Of a stretch of DNA of 10,420 nt, positions 1-10,119 are shown piece after piece. The notes under the pieces are model-generated. The model was not told the origin of the DNA. It saw nothing but the letters and a program-made list of their open reading frames with translations, and did no database searches. The stretch's first letter is position 1; each line of letters opens with the position of its first letter. The stretch is taken from contig JBHENF010000242.1 in the NCBI GenBank assembly GCA_046262175.1, forward strand, positions 1-10,420, read 5' to 3'. Source of the stretch: RYN-124 sp046262175. Its GTDB lineage: Bacteria; Actinomycetota; Actinomycetes; Mycobacteriales; SCTD01. Made by a program: the position numbers and the translations under genes.

Positions 1-1
1 C

Positions 2-760
2 GAGGTGTCGTTCACGGTCGAGCCCGGGACCATCCACGCGATCATCGGCCCCAACGGTGCCGGTAAGTCGACGATGTTCAACGTGCTGTCCGGCGTCTAC
101 CGGGCGACCGAGGGGGAGGTCCGCTTCGGCGACGCGGTGCTCACCAGCCTCCGGCCGCACCAGATCGCCAGGCTCGGCATCGCCCGCACCTTCCAGAACC
201 TCGCCCTGTCCGGGACGCAGACGGTCGCCGAGAACCTCATGCTCGGCCGTCACCACCTGACCCGGGCGGGCTTCCTCGCAGGCGGGCTCCGGCTGCCGCA
301 GGCGGTCAAGGAGGGCCGCAGGCACGGGCAGCGGATCGAGGAGATCGCCGCCTTCATGGAGATCTCGGACAAGCTGCACACGCCGGTGGGAGTGCTGTCG
401 TACGGCGACCAGAAGCGCGTCGAGATGGCGCGCGCGCTCGCGATCGAGCCGACGGTGCTCCTGCTCGACGAACCCGTGGCCGGCATGAACGCCGAGGAGA
501 CCCGCCGCATGGCCGACTCCATCCTGGAGATCCGCTCCGCGCTCGGGATCTCGATCATCCTGGTCGAGCACGACATGGGCATGGTCATGGGCGTCGCTGA
601 CCGCGTCACCGTCCTCGACTTCGGCCGCAGAATCGCCGACGGGACGCCGACCGAGGTGCAGTCCGATCCGGAGGTCATCCGCGCCTACCTCGGGGCCGGC
701 GACGAGGAAGTCGCCGCACCCGCCGCCGCACCCGCCCCCGACCCGGAGGCCGCGCCGTGA
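2..760 (+). CDS. livG: HAAT-family ABC transporter ATP-binding protein, LivG type (5' partial)
   Basis: This is the cytoplasmic ATPase subunit of a branched-chain amino acid-type (HAAT) importer. Its ATP hydrolysis drives uptake through the two permeases encoded next. Counting from the first complete codon at base 2, the Walker A motif GPNGAGKST is at about residues 16-24, a Q-loop (TFQN) follows, then an LSYGDQKR signature motif, Walker B (LLLDEP, followed by VAGMN) and the H-loop (VEHDM). The reading frame is open to the window edge and the protein starts inside beta-strand 2 of a normal ABC fold, so about 20 N-terminal residues lie upstream. The GTG at base 5 is an internal valine, not a start. 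The C-terminus ends in a tail rich in Ala and Pro that the core fold does not need. The stop overlaps the next start (GTGA, 757-760), which indicates an operon. Family assignment is firm. Substrate is inferred only from the family. Confidence 0.93.
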   Translation, partial: EVSFTVEPGTIHAIIGPNGAGKSTMFNVLSGVYRATEGEVRFGDAVLTSLRPHQIARLGIARTFQNLALSGTQTVAENLMLGRHHLTRAGFLAGGLRLPQAVKEGRRHGQRIEEIAAFMEISDKLHTPVGVLSYGDQKRVEMARALAIEPTVLLLDEPVAGMNAEETRRMADSILEIRSALGISIILVEHDMGMVMGVADRVTVLDFGRRIADGTPTEVQSDPEVIRAYLGAGDEEVAAPAAAPAPDPEAAP

Positions 761-1647
761 CCCAGTTCTTGTCCCTGTTGCTCAACGGCCTGTCGCTCGG
801 CGCGATCTATGCGCTCATCGCGCTGGGCTTCGCGGTCATCTTCAAGGCCAGCGAGGTGGTGAGCTTCTGCCACGGTTCGCTGCTGCTGTTCGGCGCCTAC
901 GTGATCGCCCGCGCGTCCGACACCCTCCCGTTCGGGCTCGCGGTGCTCCTCGGCATCGGCGCGACGGCCGGGCTCGGGCTGCTCATCGAGCGGATCATCA
1001 TCAACCGGCTCCGCGGCGCGCCCGTGATCACGCTGGCCATCGCCACCATCGGCGTCGAGGTCCTGCTGGCCACCGAGCTCATCCGCCGGATCGGGTCGGA
1101 CATCCCCAACCTGCCGGCCCCGTGGGGCGGCGACAGCATCCGCGTCGGCGACGTGGGCATCAGCACCAACCGGGCAGTCGCGATGGTCGTCGCCGCCGTG
1201 CTCATCGCCGTCTTCTTCGCCGCCTTCAAGTACTCCCGCTGGGGTGTCGCCATGCGCGCCGCGGCGGAGGACGGCGAGACGGCCGCCCTGATGGGCATCC
1301 GGCTCGGTCGCGTGTCGGCGCTTGCCTGGGTCGTCGGTGGCGCCCTCGCGGCCGTCGCCGGGCTGTTCCTCGTCGGTGCGCCGACGCCGGGTGTCAGCCC
1401 CGCCGTCAACGCGGTGGCCCTGCGCGCCTTCCCGGCGGCCATCCTCGGCGGGCTCGACTCCACCGGTGGCGCCCTCGTCGGCGGCCTCATCATCGGCATC
1501 GCCGAGTCGATGGCGTCGGGCTACCAGGACCAGCTGCTCTTCCTCGGCCGCGGCTTCGGCGACGTCGTCCCGTACGTCGTGATGATCGCGGTGCTGCTCG
1601 TCCGCCCGTCCGGCCTGTTCGGCACCCGGGAGCTGACCCGTGTCTGA
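757..1647 (+). CDS. livH: HAAT-family ABC transporter permease, LivH type
   Basis: An integral inner-membrane permease of 296 residues, the usual LivH length, with about eight hydrophobic segments. The N-terminal block (LNGLSLGAIYALIALGFAVI) and the later loop YSRWGVAMRAAAEDGETAAL followed by MGI are hallmarks of the LivH branch. The second is the cytoplasmic coupling loop that docks on the ATPase. The GTG start at 757 is supported by GGAGG at 745-749, seven bases upstream, and by the 4-base overlap with the ATPase stop, which suggests translational coupling. It would pair with the LivM-type permease encoded next to form the translocation channel. The family covers branched-chain amino acids but also amides, urea and aromatic compounds, so the substrate is not settled. 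Confidence 0.92.
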   Translation: MTQFLSLLLNGLSLGAIYALIALGFAVIFKASEVVSFCHGSLLLFGAYVIARASDTLPFGLAVLLGIGATAGLGLLIERIIINRLRGAPVITLAIATIGVEVLLATELIRRIGSDIPNLPAPWGGDSIRVGDVGISTNRAVAMVVAAVLIAVFFAAFKYSRWGVAMRAAAEDGETAALMGIRLGRVSALAWVVGGALAAVAGLFLVGAPTPGVSPAVNAVALRAFPAAILGGLDSTGGALVGGLIIGIAESMASGYQDQLLFLGRGFGDVVPYVVMIAVLLVRPSGLFGTRELTRV

Positions 1648-2836
1648 CACCGCCACGAGCACCGCCACCACCCGCGCCTCGGAGGCCACCGTCGACGCCC
1701 TGCCCCGCAAGCGGGGCAGCAAGGTCGCCTCCCGCGTCGCGTTCGCGGTGGTCATCGTGCTGCTGCTGATCACCCCGCTGTACGTCGAGGAGTTCTGGCT
1801 GCGGACCGGGTTCGCGGTCGCGGCGGCCGCGGTCGGCGCGATCGGCCTGAACCTGCTGGTCGGCACGACCGGCCAGCTGTCCCTGGCCCACGCGTTCTTC
1901 CTCGCGGTCGGAGCGGCCACGTACGTCTACGTCAGCGGCGAGCCGGGCGGCACGGCGACGGCGGTGGACGGCCTTGGCGCGCCTCCGCTGGTCGGGATGA
2001 TCGCGGGTGTGCTGCTGGCCGGCCTCACCGGCGCGCTCTTCAGCCCGGTGGCCGCGCGGCTGCGCGGGATCTACCTCGGCGTCGCGTCGCTCGGCCTGGT
2101 CTTTATCGGCCAGCACCTGCTCAACACGTGGACGTCCGTCACCGGCGGCTTCAACGGCCGCACGACGCCGCAGTTCTCGCTGTTCGGGTTCCACTTCGCC
2201 AGCGATCACCCGTTCCTCACGGTCGCTGGCGTGCCGTTCAACGAGTCCGAGCGGCTCTGGTACCTCGGCCTGGCGATCACGCTCGGCGCCTACCTGTTCG
2301 CACGCAACCTGTTGCGCAGCCGGCCCGGCCGGGCACTGCAGACCCTGCGCGACAGCGAGGTGGCCGCCGCGGTCATGGGCGTGAACGTGCAGGGCTACAA
2401 GGCCCGGGTGTTCGCGGTGTCCTCCATGTACGCCGGGATGGCCGGTGTGCTCTACGCGCTGTCGATCGGCAGCGTTGCCCCCGAGTCCTTCGCGCTCGAC
2501 CTGTCGATCCTGTTCCTCGCGATGATCGTCCTCGGCGGCCTCGGCTCGGTCCTCGGCGCGGTGCTCGGCGCGCTCTTCGTCAGCGCCCTGCCGCTGGTCT
2601 TCCAGCAGTACGCCGCGTCGCTGCCGCTCGTCTCGGACCCGGGCCAGGGCGGCATTGCCGCCGGCGAGGCCGCCCGGTTGCTGTACGGCGTCGCCATCGT
2701 CGCGATCGTGCTGTTCGAGCCGGCCGGCATCGTCGGGCTCTCCCGCCGACTGCGCCGCACCGGCCGCCGCACCCCTCCTCGACCCCTCAACGATCCAGGA
2801 ACGTCCACCGCACCAGCACAAGGGAGCACCACATGA
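1640..2836 (+). CDS. livM: HAAT-family ABC transporter permease, LivM type
   Basis: The second membrane permease of the importer, 398 residues. The LivM hallmark GLNLLVGTTGQLSLAHAFFL lies near residues 70-90. The coupling loop (SRPGRALQTLRDSEVAAAVM followed by GV) comes before the last hydrophobic segments and the conserved LGGLGSVLGAVLGA stretch. The GTG at 1640 is preceded by GGGAG at 1628-1632 with seven bases of spacing, and it overlaps the livH stop by 8 bases. The N-terminus carries a hydrophilic, Thr/Ser- and Arg/Lys-rich leader of about 35 residues before the first membrane segment. The C-terminus carries an Arg/Pro/Thr-rich cytoplasmic tail of about 30 residues. Both are longer than a minimal LivM and look like unstructured extensions. 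The stop overlaps the start of the binding protein (ATGA, 2833-2836). Confidence 0.92.
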   Translation: MSDTATSTATTRASEATVDALPRKRGSKVASRVAFAVVIVLLLITPLYVEEFWLRTGFAVAAAAVGAIGLNLLVGTTGQLSLAHAFFLAVGAATYVYVSGEPGGTATAVDGLGAPPLVGMIAGVLLAGLTGALFSPVAARLRGIYLGVASLGLVFIGQHLLNTWTSVTGGFNGRTTPQFSLFGFHFASDHPFLTVAGVPFNESERLWYLGLAITLGAYLFARNLLRSRPGRALQTLRDSEVAAAVMGVNVQGYKARVFAVSSMYAGMAGVLYALSIGSVAPESFALDLSILFLAMIVLGGLGSVLGAVLGALFVSALPLVFQQYAASLPLVSDPGQGGIAAGEAARLLYGVAIVAIVLFEPAGIVGLSRRLRRTGRRTPPRPLNDPGTSTAPAQGSTT

Positions 2837-4080
2837 CGTTCGGCAAGCGGGCAGTAGCCCTTCTCGCAGTCGGCCTGCTGTCCGCAGCCACCGGCTGCAG
2901 CACGAAGGCGAACGACTCCGGCAGCGGCGGCGACAACGGCGGCGACGCCAGCGGCGGCAGCCAGGTGAAGACCAGTCAGGGCGTGAGCGGGAACACCATC
3001 ACGCTCGGCGTCCTCACCGACCTGACCGGCGTGTTCGCCGCGCTGGGCTCGGACATCACCAACGCCAACCAGCTCTACTGGGACAAGAACAAGGTCTGCG
3101 ACAAGTACGACGTGAAGCTGATCGTCAAGGACACCGGCTACGTGCCGCAGCAGGGCGTGCAGCTCTACTCCAGCATCAAGAACGACATCCTCGCGATGCA
3201 GCAGACGATCGGCTCGCCGATCAACACCGCTCTCGAGCCGGCCTACACCAGCGACAAGATCGTCAACCTGCCGTCCGCGTGGGCCCGCAACCTCACCAAC
3301 GCCCCCGGCAACGGTGTCGTCGGCGCGACGTACGACATCGAGATGACGAACGGGCTGAGCTACGCGCTCGACAAGGGCCTGATCAAGGAGGGCGACAAGC
3401 TCGGCCACATCTACTTCGAGGGCGAGTACGGCGCCAACGGGCTGGCCGGCTCGAAGTACTTCGCGGGCAAGCACAAGATGACCGTCGTCGAGGCGAAGAT
3501 CAAGGCGACGGACCTCGACATGTCCTCGCAGATCACGCAGTTCAAGGCGGCCGGGGTCAAGGCGATCCTGCTGACGGTGTCGCCGAAGCAGACCCTGTCG
3601 GTGGCCAGCGTCGCCGGTTCCTCCGGTCTCGACGTACCGATCATCGGCAACAACCCGGTCTTCTCCCCGGCGCTGCTCAAGAGCCCTGCTGCGGCGGTGC
3701 TGAAGAAGAACCTGCTCATCGCCACGCCGATCAACGCGTTCGACAAGCAGCCCGAGCTGCTCAAGGAGTTCAGCGCCAAGTACCCGAAGGCACCGCCGAG
3801 CCTCGGCGTCGTCTTCGGCACCGGCATGGCGACCGTCATGAAGCAGATCCTGGACAAGGCCTGCGCCGACGGCGACCTGACGCGTGACGGCGTGCTCAAG
3901 GCCAAGCAGGGCCTGTCCAGCGTCGACTCCGGCGGCCTGGTCGTCCCGCTCGACTTCACCGTCGGCACCGGCAAGTCGCCCAGCCACCAGAGCTACATCC
4001 TGCAGCCGGCCGACGTGCCGGGCGGCGCGAAGAGCGTCCTGGACGCGACCGAGTCCGAGGACGCCAAGGGTCTCGAGTAG
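2833..4080 (+). CDS. HAAT-family ABC transporter substrate-binding lipoprotein
   Basis: The extracytoplasmic receptor that captures ligand and hands it to the LivH/LivM permeases. It has 415 residues. The ATG at 2833 is chosen over longer in-frame readings because an AAGGGAG site at 2820-2826 lies six bases upstream, because it gives a clean lipoprotein signal, and because it makes the ATGA overlap with livM. The signal has a Lys-Arg N-region, a hydrophobic core at residues 7-19 and a lipobox ending ATG-Cys22. Residues 23-46 form a Gly/Ser/Asp/Asn-rich linker, as expected for a membrane-tethered domain. From residue 55 (ITLGVLTDLTGVFAALGSDI) it follows the Peripla_BP_6 type I fold. The gene closes the operon before a hairpin terminator. 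Ligand is unknown. The receptor normally decides specificity, so calling this a branched-chain amino acid system would go beyond the evidence. Confidence 0.9.
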   Translation: MTFGKRAVALLAVGLLSAATGCSTKANDSGSGGDNGGDASGGSQVKTSQGVSGNTITLGVLTDLTGVFAALGSDITNANQLYWDKNKVCDKYDVKLIVKDTGYVPQQGVQLYSSIKNDILAMQQTIGSPINTALEPAYTSDKIVNLPSAWARNLTNAPGNGVVGATYDIEMTNGLSYALDKGLIKEGDKLGHIYFEGEYGANGLAGSKYFAGKHKMTVVEAKIKATDLDMSSQITQFKAAGVKAILLTVSPKQTLSVASVAGSSGLDVPIIGNNPVFSPALLKSPAAAVLKKNLLIATPINAFDKQPELLKEFSAKYPKAPPSLGVVFGTGMATVMKQILDKACADGDLTRDGVLKAKQGLSSVDSGGLVVPLDFTVGTGKSPSHQSYILQPADVPGGAKSVLDATESEDAKGLE

Positions 4081-4098
4081 CAGTTCCCGACCAGCTCA

Positions 4099-4136
4099 TC
4101 CGACGCCCCCTTCCGCCCGCGGGAGGGGGCGTCGGA
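4099..4136. terminator. Strong hairpin terminator between convergent operons
   Basis: The left arm, 4099-4110, pairs perfectly with 4125-4136 (12 base pairs, mostly G-C). Four further inner positions pair (one G-U), leaving a six-base loop at 4115-4120. The hairpin starts 19 bases after the stop of the binding-protein gene and ends 21 bases before the stop of the opposing MFS gene, so it can serve both strands. No run of T follows on either strand, which is common for actinobacterial hairpin terminators. Confidence 0.8.
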
Positions 4137-4156
4137 CTGTTCGGGCGTCCTCGCGT

Positions 4157-5340
4157 CTAGATCCGTCCTGCGCGGGCCGCCGGCACGAGGCGCGCGGCGA
4201 GCACGGCGGTCGCCACCGTTACGGCGACCAGCGGCGCGACGGAGCCGTGCGTGCGGGCGGCGCTGGTGACGAGGAACGGGGCCGCGAAACCGAGGTACGC
4301 GACCGTGTAGAAGATGCCGGTCAGCGTGCCGCGCCGCTCAGGCGCCGAGAGGCGACCGGTGAGGGCGAGCCCCGACGCGAGCGACCAGCCGCTGCCGGCG
4401 CCGAGCAGCAGCCCAGCCGGGATGAGCACCGGCCACAGGTCCGTGGCTGCGGCCGTGACGCACAGGACGAAGCCGGCGGTGCCGGACGTCGCGGCCGCCA
4501 CGGCCGTCCACGTGCCGAGCCGGCGCTGCAGCGGCGCGACGACGGCCCCGGCGCCGAGCGTGAGCCCGGCCAGCACACCCGTCGCGAGCACGCCGTTGCC
4601 GGGCAGGTCGATCAGCACCGGCAGGCCGGCGATGACCGTGGCCGGGAAGCCGTAGACGCACACGGCCACCGGCGCCAGGGCGGTGAGCGCCAGCAGCCGG
4701 TCGCCTCGGCGCACCAGCGGAGCACGCGCCGGATCGCCGGCCTGCCGGCGACGGCGAGGTGCGGTCTCGGGCAGGCGCAGCACGATGAGGAAGCCGGCCA
4801 CGGCGAGGGCGGCATGGGCGAGGTACGGCAGGGCCAGCGGGCCGGGCAGCGTCACCGCCAGCACGCTGGACACCAGCGGTCCGAGAGAGAACCCGCCCGC
4901 CAGCGCGACGGCGGACCGGCGACCTGCGGCCTGCGGCTGCCCCTCCGCCGCGGACAGCTCTGCCAGCCAGGCGCTGGCGGCGGTGAAGACCGCGCCGCTG
5001 ACCAGGCCCTGTACGAAGCGGGCGACCAGCAGCAGCGGGAACGAGTCGGCCGCGAGCAGGAACAGCAGCGACGCGAGCCCGGCGAGCAGGGTGAACGGGA
5101 GCACGAGCGGGCGGCGGCCGTACCGGTCGGACAGCGGCCCCGCGCCCAGCAGGGACGGCGCCAGGCCCGCTGCGTAGACCCCGAAGATGACGGTCGAGGC
5201 CGGGCCGGTCAGGTGGAGCTCGTCGCGGTAGAGCAGCAGCAGCGGCGTGGGGACGGTCGTCCCCGCCGCGACGGCGAACAGCGCAAAGGCCGCGCGCCCC
5301 CAGGCTGCGCGCGGTCGCCGGTGCTGGGCCGGCGGTCGGC

Positions 5341-5344
<4 letters not shown>
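4157..5344 (-). CDS. MFS transporter, possible CTG start
   Basis: A major facilitator superfamily membrane transporter of about 395 residues with roughly 12 hydrophobic segments. MFS motif A appears as GPLSDRYGRR at about residues 69-78, between segments 2 and 3. A charged central loop (ETAPRRRRQAGDPARAPLVR) separates the two six-helix halves. Substrate cannot be told; efflux of small molecules is a family-based guess. The start is unusual. The first membrane segment (about residues 18-40) must be included, yet no ATG, GTG or TTG occurs in this frame there or for over 100 codons upstream inside icd. The proposed start is a CTG at 5344-5342, overlapping the icd stop as CTGA, with no clear ribosome site, so translation would depend on coupling to icd. 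The frame stays open through icd to base 6472 because of high G+C, but that upstream part is not protein-like. Confidence 0.82.
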
Positions 5345-8525
<3,181 letters not shown>

Positions 8526-8577
8526 CGCGACTGCTCCGCTTCCTCGAGGATGTCTCGGCGAGCCTACGAGAGCGCGC

Positions 8578-8835
8578 TCACAGCCGGGCCGCCGGGATGG
8601 TGTTGGCCAGCGCCACCAGCGCGAAGCCGAGGACGAGCAGCGCGGCGGCGTCAGAGGTGCGACTGCGTACGACGAGCAGCCCGGCTTGCCGCTCGCGCAG
8701 CGTCAGCCGCAGGCCGCCGGCGAGGAGCAGCCCGACGCCGATGACGAGCGAGCCGTACCGCCAGTGGTCCAGCGCGACCCCCACCAGGCCGGTGATGACG
8801 ACGGCCGCCACCAGCAGGATCGGCCACTCCCTCAC
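8578..8835 (-). CDS. DUF3017 small membrane protein
   Basis: A predicted inner-membrane protein of 85 residues with three hydrophobic segments (about 5-22, 28-44 and 62-79). A basic stretch lies between the second and third (RLTLRERQAGLLVVRSR). This pattern, with the REWP start and the R-x-A-G-L-L-V-V-R-S-R block, matches DUF3017, an actinobacterial family of unknown function often found next to folD and mdh. The GTG at 8835 is chosen because it overlaps the stop of the upstream ACT-domain gene (GTGA) and sits directly before the conserved REWP. The frame is open further upstream, to base 9018, but that part reads as Arg-rich antisense-like sequence inside the ACT gene. It belongs to the same transcript as the ACT gene and probably mdh. 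No function can be assigned from sequence. Confidence 0.85.
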   Translation of the reverse strand: MREWPILLVAAVVITGLVGVALDHWRYGSLVIGVGLLLAGGLRLTLRERQAGLLVVRSRTSDAAALLVLGFALVALANTIPAARL

Positions 8836-9236
8836 GGGTTGGTCGTCCCCAGGCGCGGCTCCGGCGGTTCCTCGCCGCGCAGCACGCTCACGGCGAGATC
8901 GGCCTGCGCGGCGCGTACGAGCACGTGGTCCGTCGTGAAGCCGGACAGGCTGGTGAACGGGATCTGCGCGTTCGCCAGTCGCCCGGCGACGTCGGCGAGG
9001 AAGCCGACCTGCTCCCACGGCAGCGGCCCGGCGAAGGTCACGCGCCGCCAGCCCACCTCCGCCTCGGCGGGCGGGTACTGCGCGAGCTGTGCCTCACTGC
9101 ACACGAGGGTGACCTCGTCGGTGTCGACGACGAGGGCGCAGAAGCCGCTCGGGACAGGGTCGGGACGCCAGTCGACGGGCCAGCGGCTGACCGCGAGATG
9201 CGTCGGGTCCAGCTCGGGACGCAGGTCGACCGGCAC
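8832..9236 (-). CDS. ACT-domain protein (ACT_7-like)
   Basis: A soluble protein of 134 residues. Residues 12-50 (HLAVSRWP through TLVCSE) and 58-118 (GWRRVTFAGPLPWEQVGFLA, then LANAQIPFTSLSGFTTDHVL) resemble the stand-alone ACT-domain family in which an N-terminal half-domain precedes an ACT fold that commonly binds small ligands such as amino acids. There is no catalytic domain, so a sensor, ligand-binding or regulatory role is likelier than an enzymatic one. The start is a GTG with no convincing ribosome site. A TANNNT-type -10 element six bases upstream suggests a leaderless transcript beginning at the start codon. It is the first gene of the string leading to DUF3017, mdh and icd. The stop overlaps the DUF3017 start by 4 bases. 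Family is from recalled pattern, not a search. Confidence 0.72.
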   Translation of the reverse strand: MPVDLRPELDPTHLAVSRWPVDWRPDPVPSGFCALVVDTDEVTLVCSEAQLAQYPPAEAEVGWRRVTFAGPLPWEQVGFLADVAGRLANAQIPFTSLSGFTTDHVLVRAAQADLAVSVLRGEEPPEPRLGTTNP

Positions 9237-9242
9237 GCGCCG

Positions 9243-9248
9243 AACCTA
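9243..9248 (-). promoter_or_regulatory. Candidate -10 element for a leaderless ACT-DUF3017-mdh operon transcript
   Basis: Read on the - strand, TAGGTT fits the actinobacterial TANNNT -10 pattern and is followed by six bases and then the GTG start of the ACT gene. That places the expected transcription start on the G of the start codon. The lack of a ribosome site fits a leaderless message, which is common in actinobacteria. No good -35 hexamer is visible 17-19 bases upstream. Confidence 0.4.
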
Positions 9249-9275
9249 GCGCGGGGTGTGACCTCCAGGGCAGGG

Positions 9276-9299
9276 GGAACCCTTACCAGGACAGACGTT
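9276..9299 (+). promoter_or_regulatory. Candidate ECF-sigma promoter for the FHA-HTH gene
   Basis: GGAAC at 9276-9280 is followed, after 16 bases, by GTT at 9297-9299 (CGTT from 9296). This resembles the GGAAC/CGTT layout of SigE/SigH-type stress promoters. It would start transcription near 9306, just ahead of the GAGGAG ribosome site at 9309-9314. The match is by eye, and such short pairs occur by chance in G+C-rich DNA. Confidence 0.35.
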
Positions 9300-9322
9300 G
9301 CTGACCTCGAGGAGATGCTGCC

Positions 9323-9937
9323 GTGGACAGGCCCCACCTCCGGCTGGAGGAGAACGGCGACGTCTTCGTGCTGCGGGACGACGTGACCACGGTCGGGCGC
9401 GGCGACGGCGTGGACATCGCCATCGACGACCCGTCGGTGTCGCGGCTGCACGCCGAGATCATCCGGCGAGGTGAGCACGTCTACGTCTCGGATCTCGGGC
9501 TGTCGATCAACGGCACGCGGGTCAACGGCCGGCCGATCGGCCGCCGGGTGCTGACCGATGGCGACGTGCTCTCGTTCGGAACGGCCCGTACCCGCGTCGG
9601 CGGCATCGCGGCGCAGCCGGACTCCGACGACACGGTGGAGCTGCGGCGCATCTCGGCGCCCGACCTCACCCGGCGCGAGCTGGAGGTGCTGGCGGCGCTG
9701 TGCCGGCCCGCCCTGCAGCAGGACGCGTTCGTCGCGCCGTCGACCGCGAAGGACATCGCCGACGAGCTCGTCGTGACCGAGGCCGCGGTGAAGCAGCACC
9801 TGCTCCGGCTGTACCAGAAGTTCCGCATCGCCGAGGGGGTCAACCGGCGGGCCCGGCTGGCCAACGAGGTCATCAGCGCGGGCGTGGTGCGGCCGCTGCC
9901 GACCGACCAGGACGCGGACGTCCGCCGCGCCGGCTGA
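9323..9937 (+). CDS. FHA-domain protein with C-terminal helix-turn-helix
   Basis: A predicted cytoplasmic regulator of 204 residues. Residues 5-95 form an FHA domain, which binds phosphothreonine. The conserved Gly25-Arg26, Ser40-Arg41-x-His43 and Asn63-Gly64/Asn68-Gly69 positions are all present, so it should be able to bind a phosphopeptide. After a short acidic linker, residues 115-170 begin LTRRELEVLAALC and contain AKDIADELVVTEAAVKQHL, which resembles a LuxR/GerE-type helix-turn-helix. This suggests DNA binding. The GTG at 9323 has GAGGAG at 9309-9314, eight bases upstream. No kinase gene is adjacent. The gene diverges from the ACT-DUF3017-mdh-icd operon across an 86-base gap and converges on the folD-like gene. 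The architecture is known in actinobacteria from general recollection. Its target here is unknown. Confidence 0.85.
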   Translation: MDRPHLRLEENGDVFVLRDDVTTVGRGDGVDIAIDDPSVSRLHAEIIRRGEHVYVSDLGLSINGTRVNGRPIGRRVLTDGDVLSFGTARTRVGGIAAQPDSDDTVELRRISAPDLTRRELEVLAALCRPALQQDAFVAPSTAKDIADELVVTEAAVKQHLLRLYQKFRIAEGVNRRARLANEVISAGVVRPLPTDQDADVRRAG

Positions 9938-10119
9938 GCCTGGCGCTCGGCGCCCTCGGGATCGCTGGGCCTTTGACCGCCGGAGACTGATCGGCCCGGG
10001 CGGCCACGGGCTTCCTGACACTGTGGCAACGTGCTTCTCGAAGACCGCCCGCCGCCGGCTCGTGAGCGTGAGCGCCTCGGCTAAGTCTCTCGATCAGCTG
10101 CCGGCGGGGGTGCCCGTAC
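9938..10119. other. Convergent intergenic stretch, no gene recognised
   Basis: This is the gap between the stops of the FHA-HTH gene and the folD-like gene. Only short G+C hairpins of four to five base pairs can be drawn, for example GCCCG/CGGGC near 9990-10012, and CGGG/CCCG close to the folD stop. None is a convincing terminator. No tRNA fold and no credible small protein with a ribosome site were seen. Confidence 0.6.

Noticed and set aside
685..2821. Long - strand open frames (685-1920 and 1490-2821) opposite the permease genes
   Set aside because: Their translations are low-complexity, rich in Arg, Ala, Gly, Asp and Glu, and lack any recognisable domain. They lie wholly opposite strongly supported livH and livM. 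They are a result of high G+C codon use.
2128..2832. Extension of the binding-protein frame upstream to 2128
   Set aside because: It would place about 235 Arg-rich residues before a clear lipoprotein signal peptide and overlap livM. The ATG at 2833 has a good ribosome site.
8526..8577. Possible internal promoter before mdh (TAGGCT on the - strand)
   Set aside because: It fits TANNNT, but there is no plausible -35 sequence and the pattern is too short to trust. Read-through from the upstream genes is simpler.
8836..9018. Extension of the DUF3017 frame upstream to 9018
   Set aside because: The upstream segment is Arg-rich and lies inside the ACT-domain gene. The GTGA junction and conserved REWP support the GTG at 8835.
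9038..10029. - strand open frames opposite the FHA-HTH gene
   Set aside because: They are low-complexity shadow translations. The + strand frame has full FHA motifs, a ribosome site and HTH similarity.
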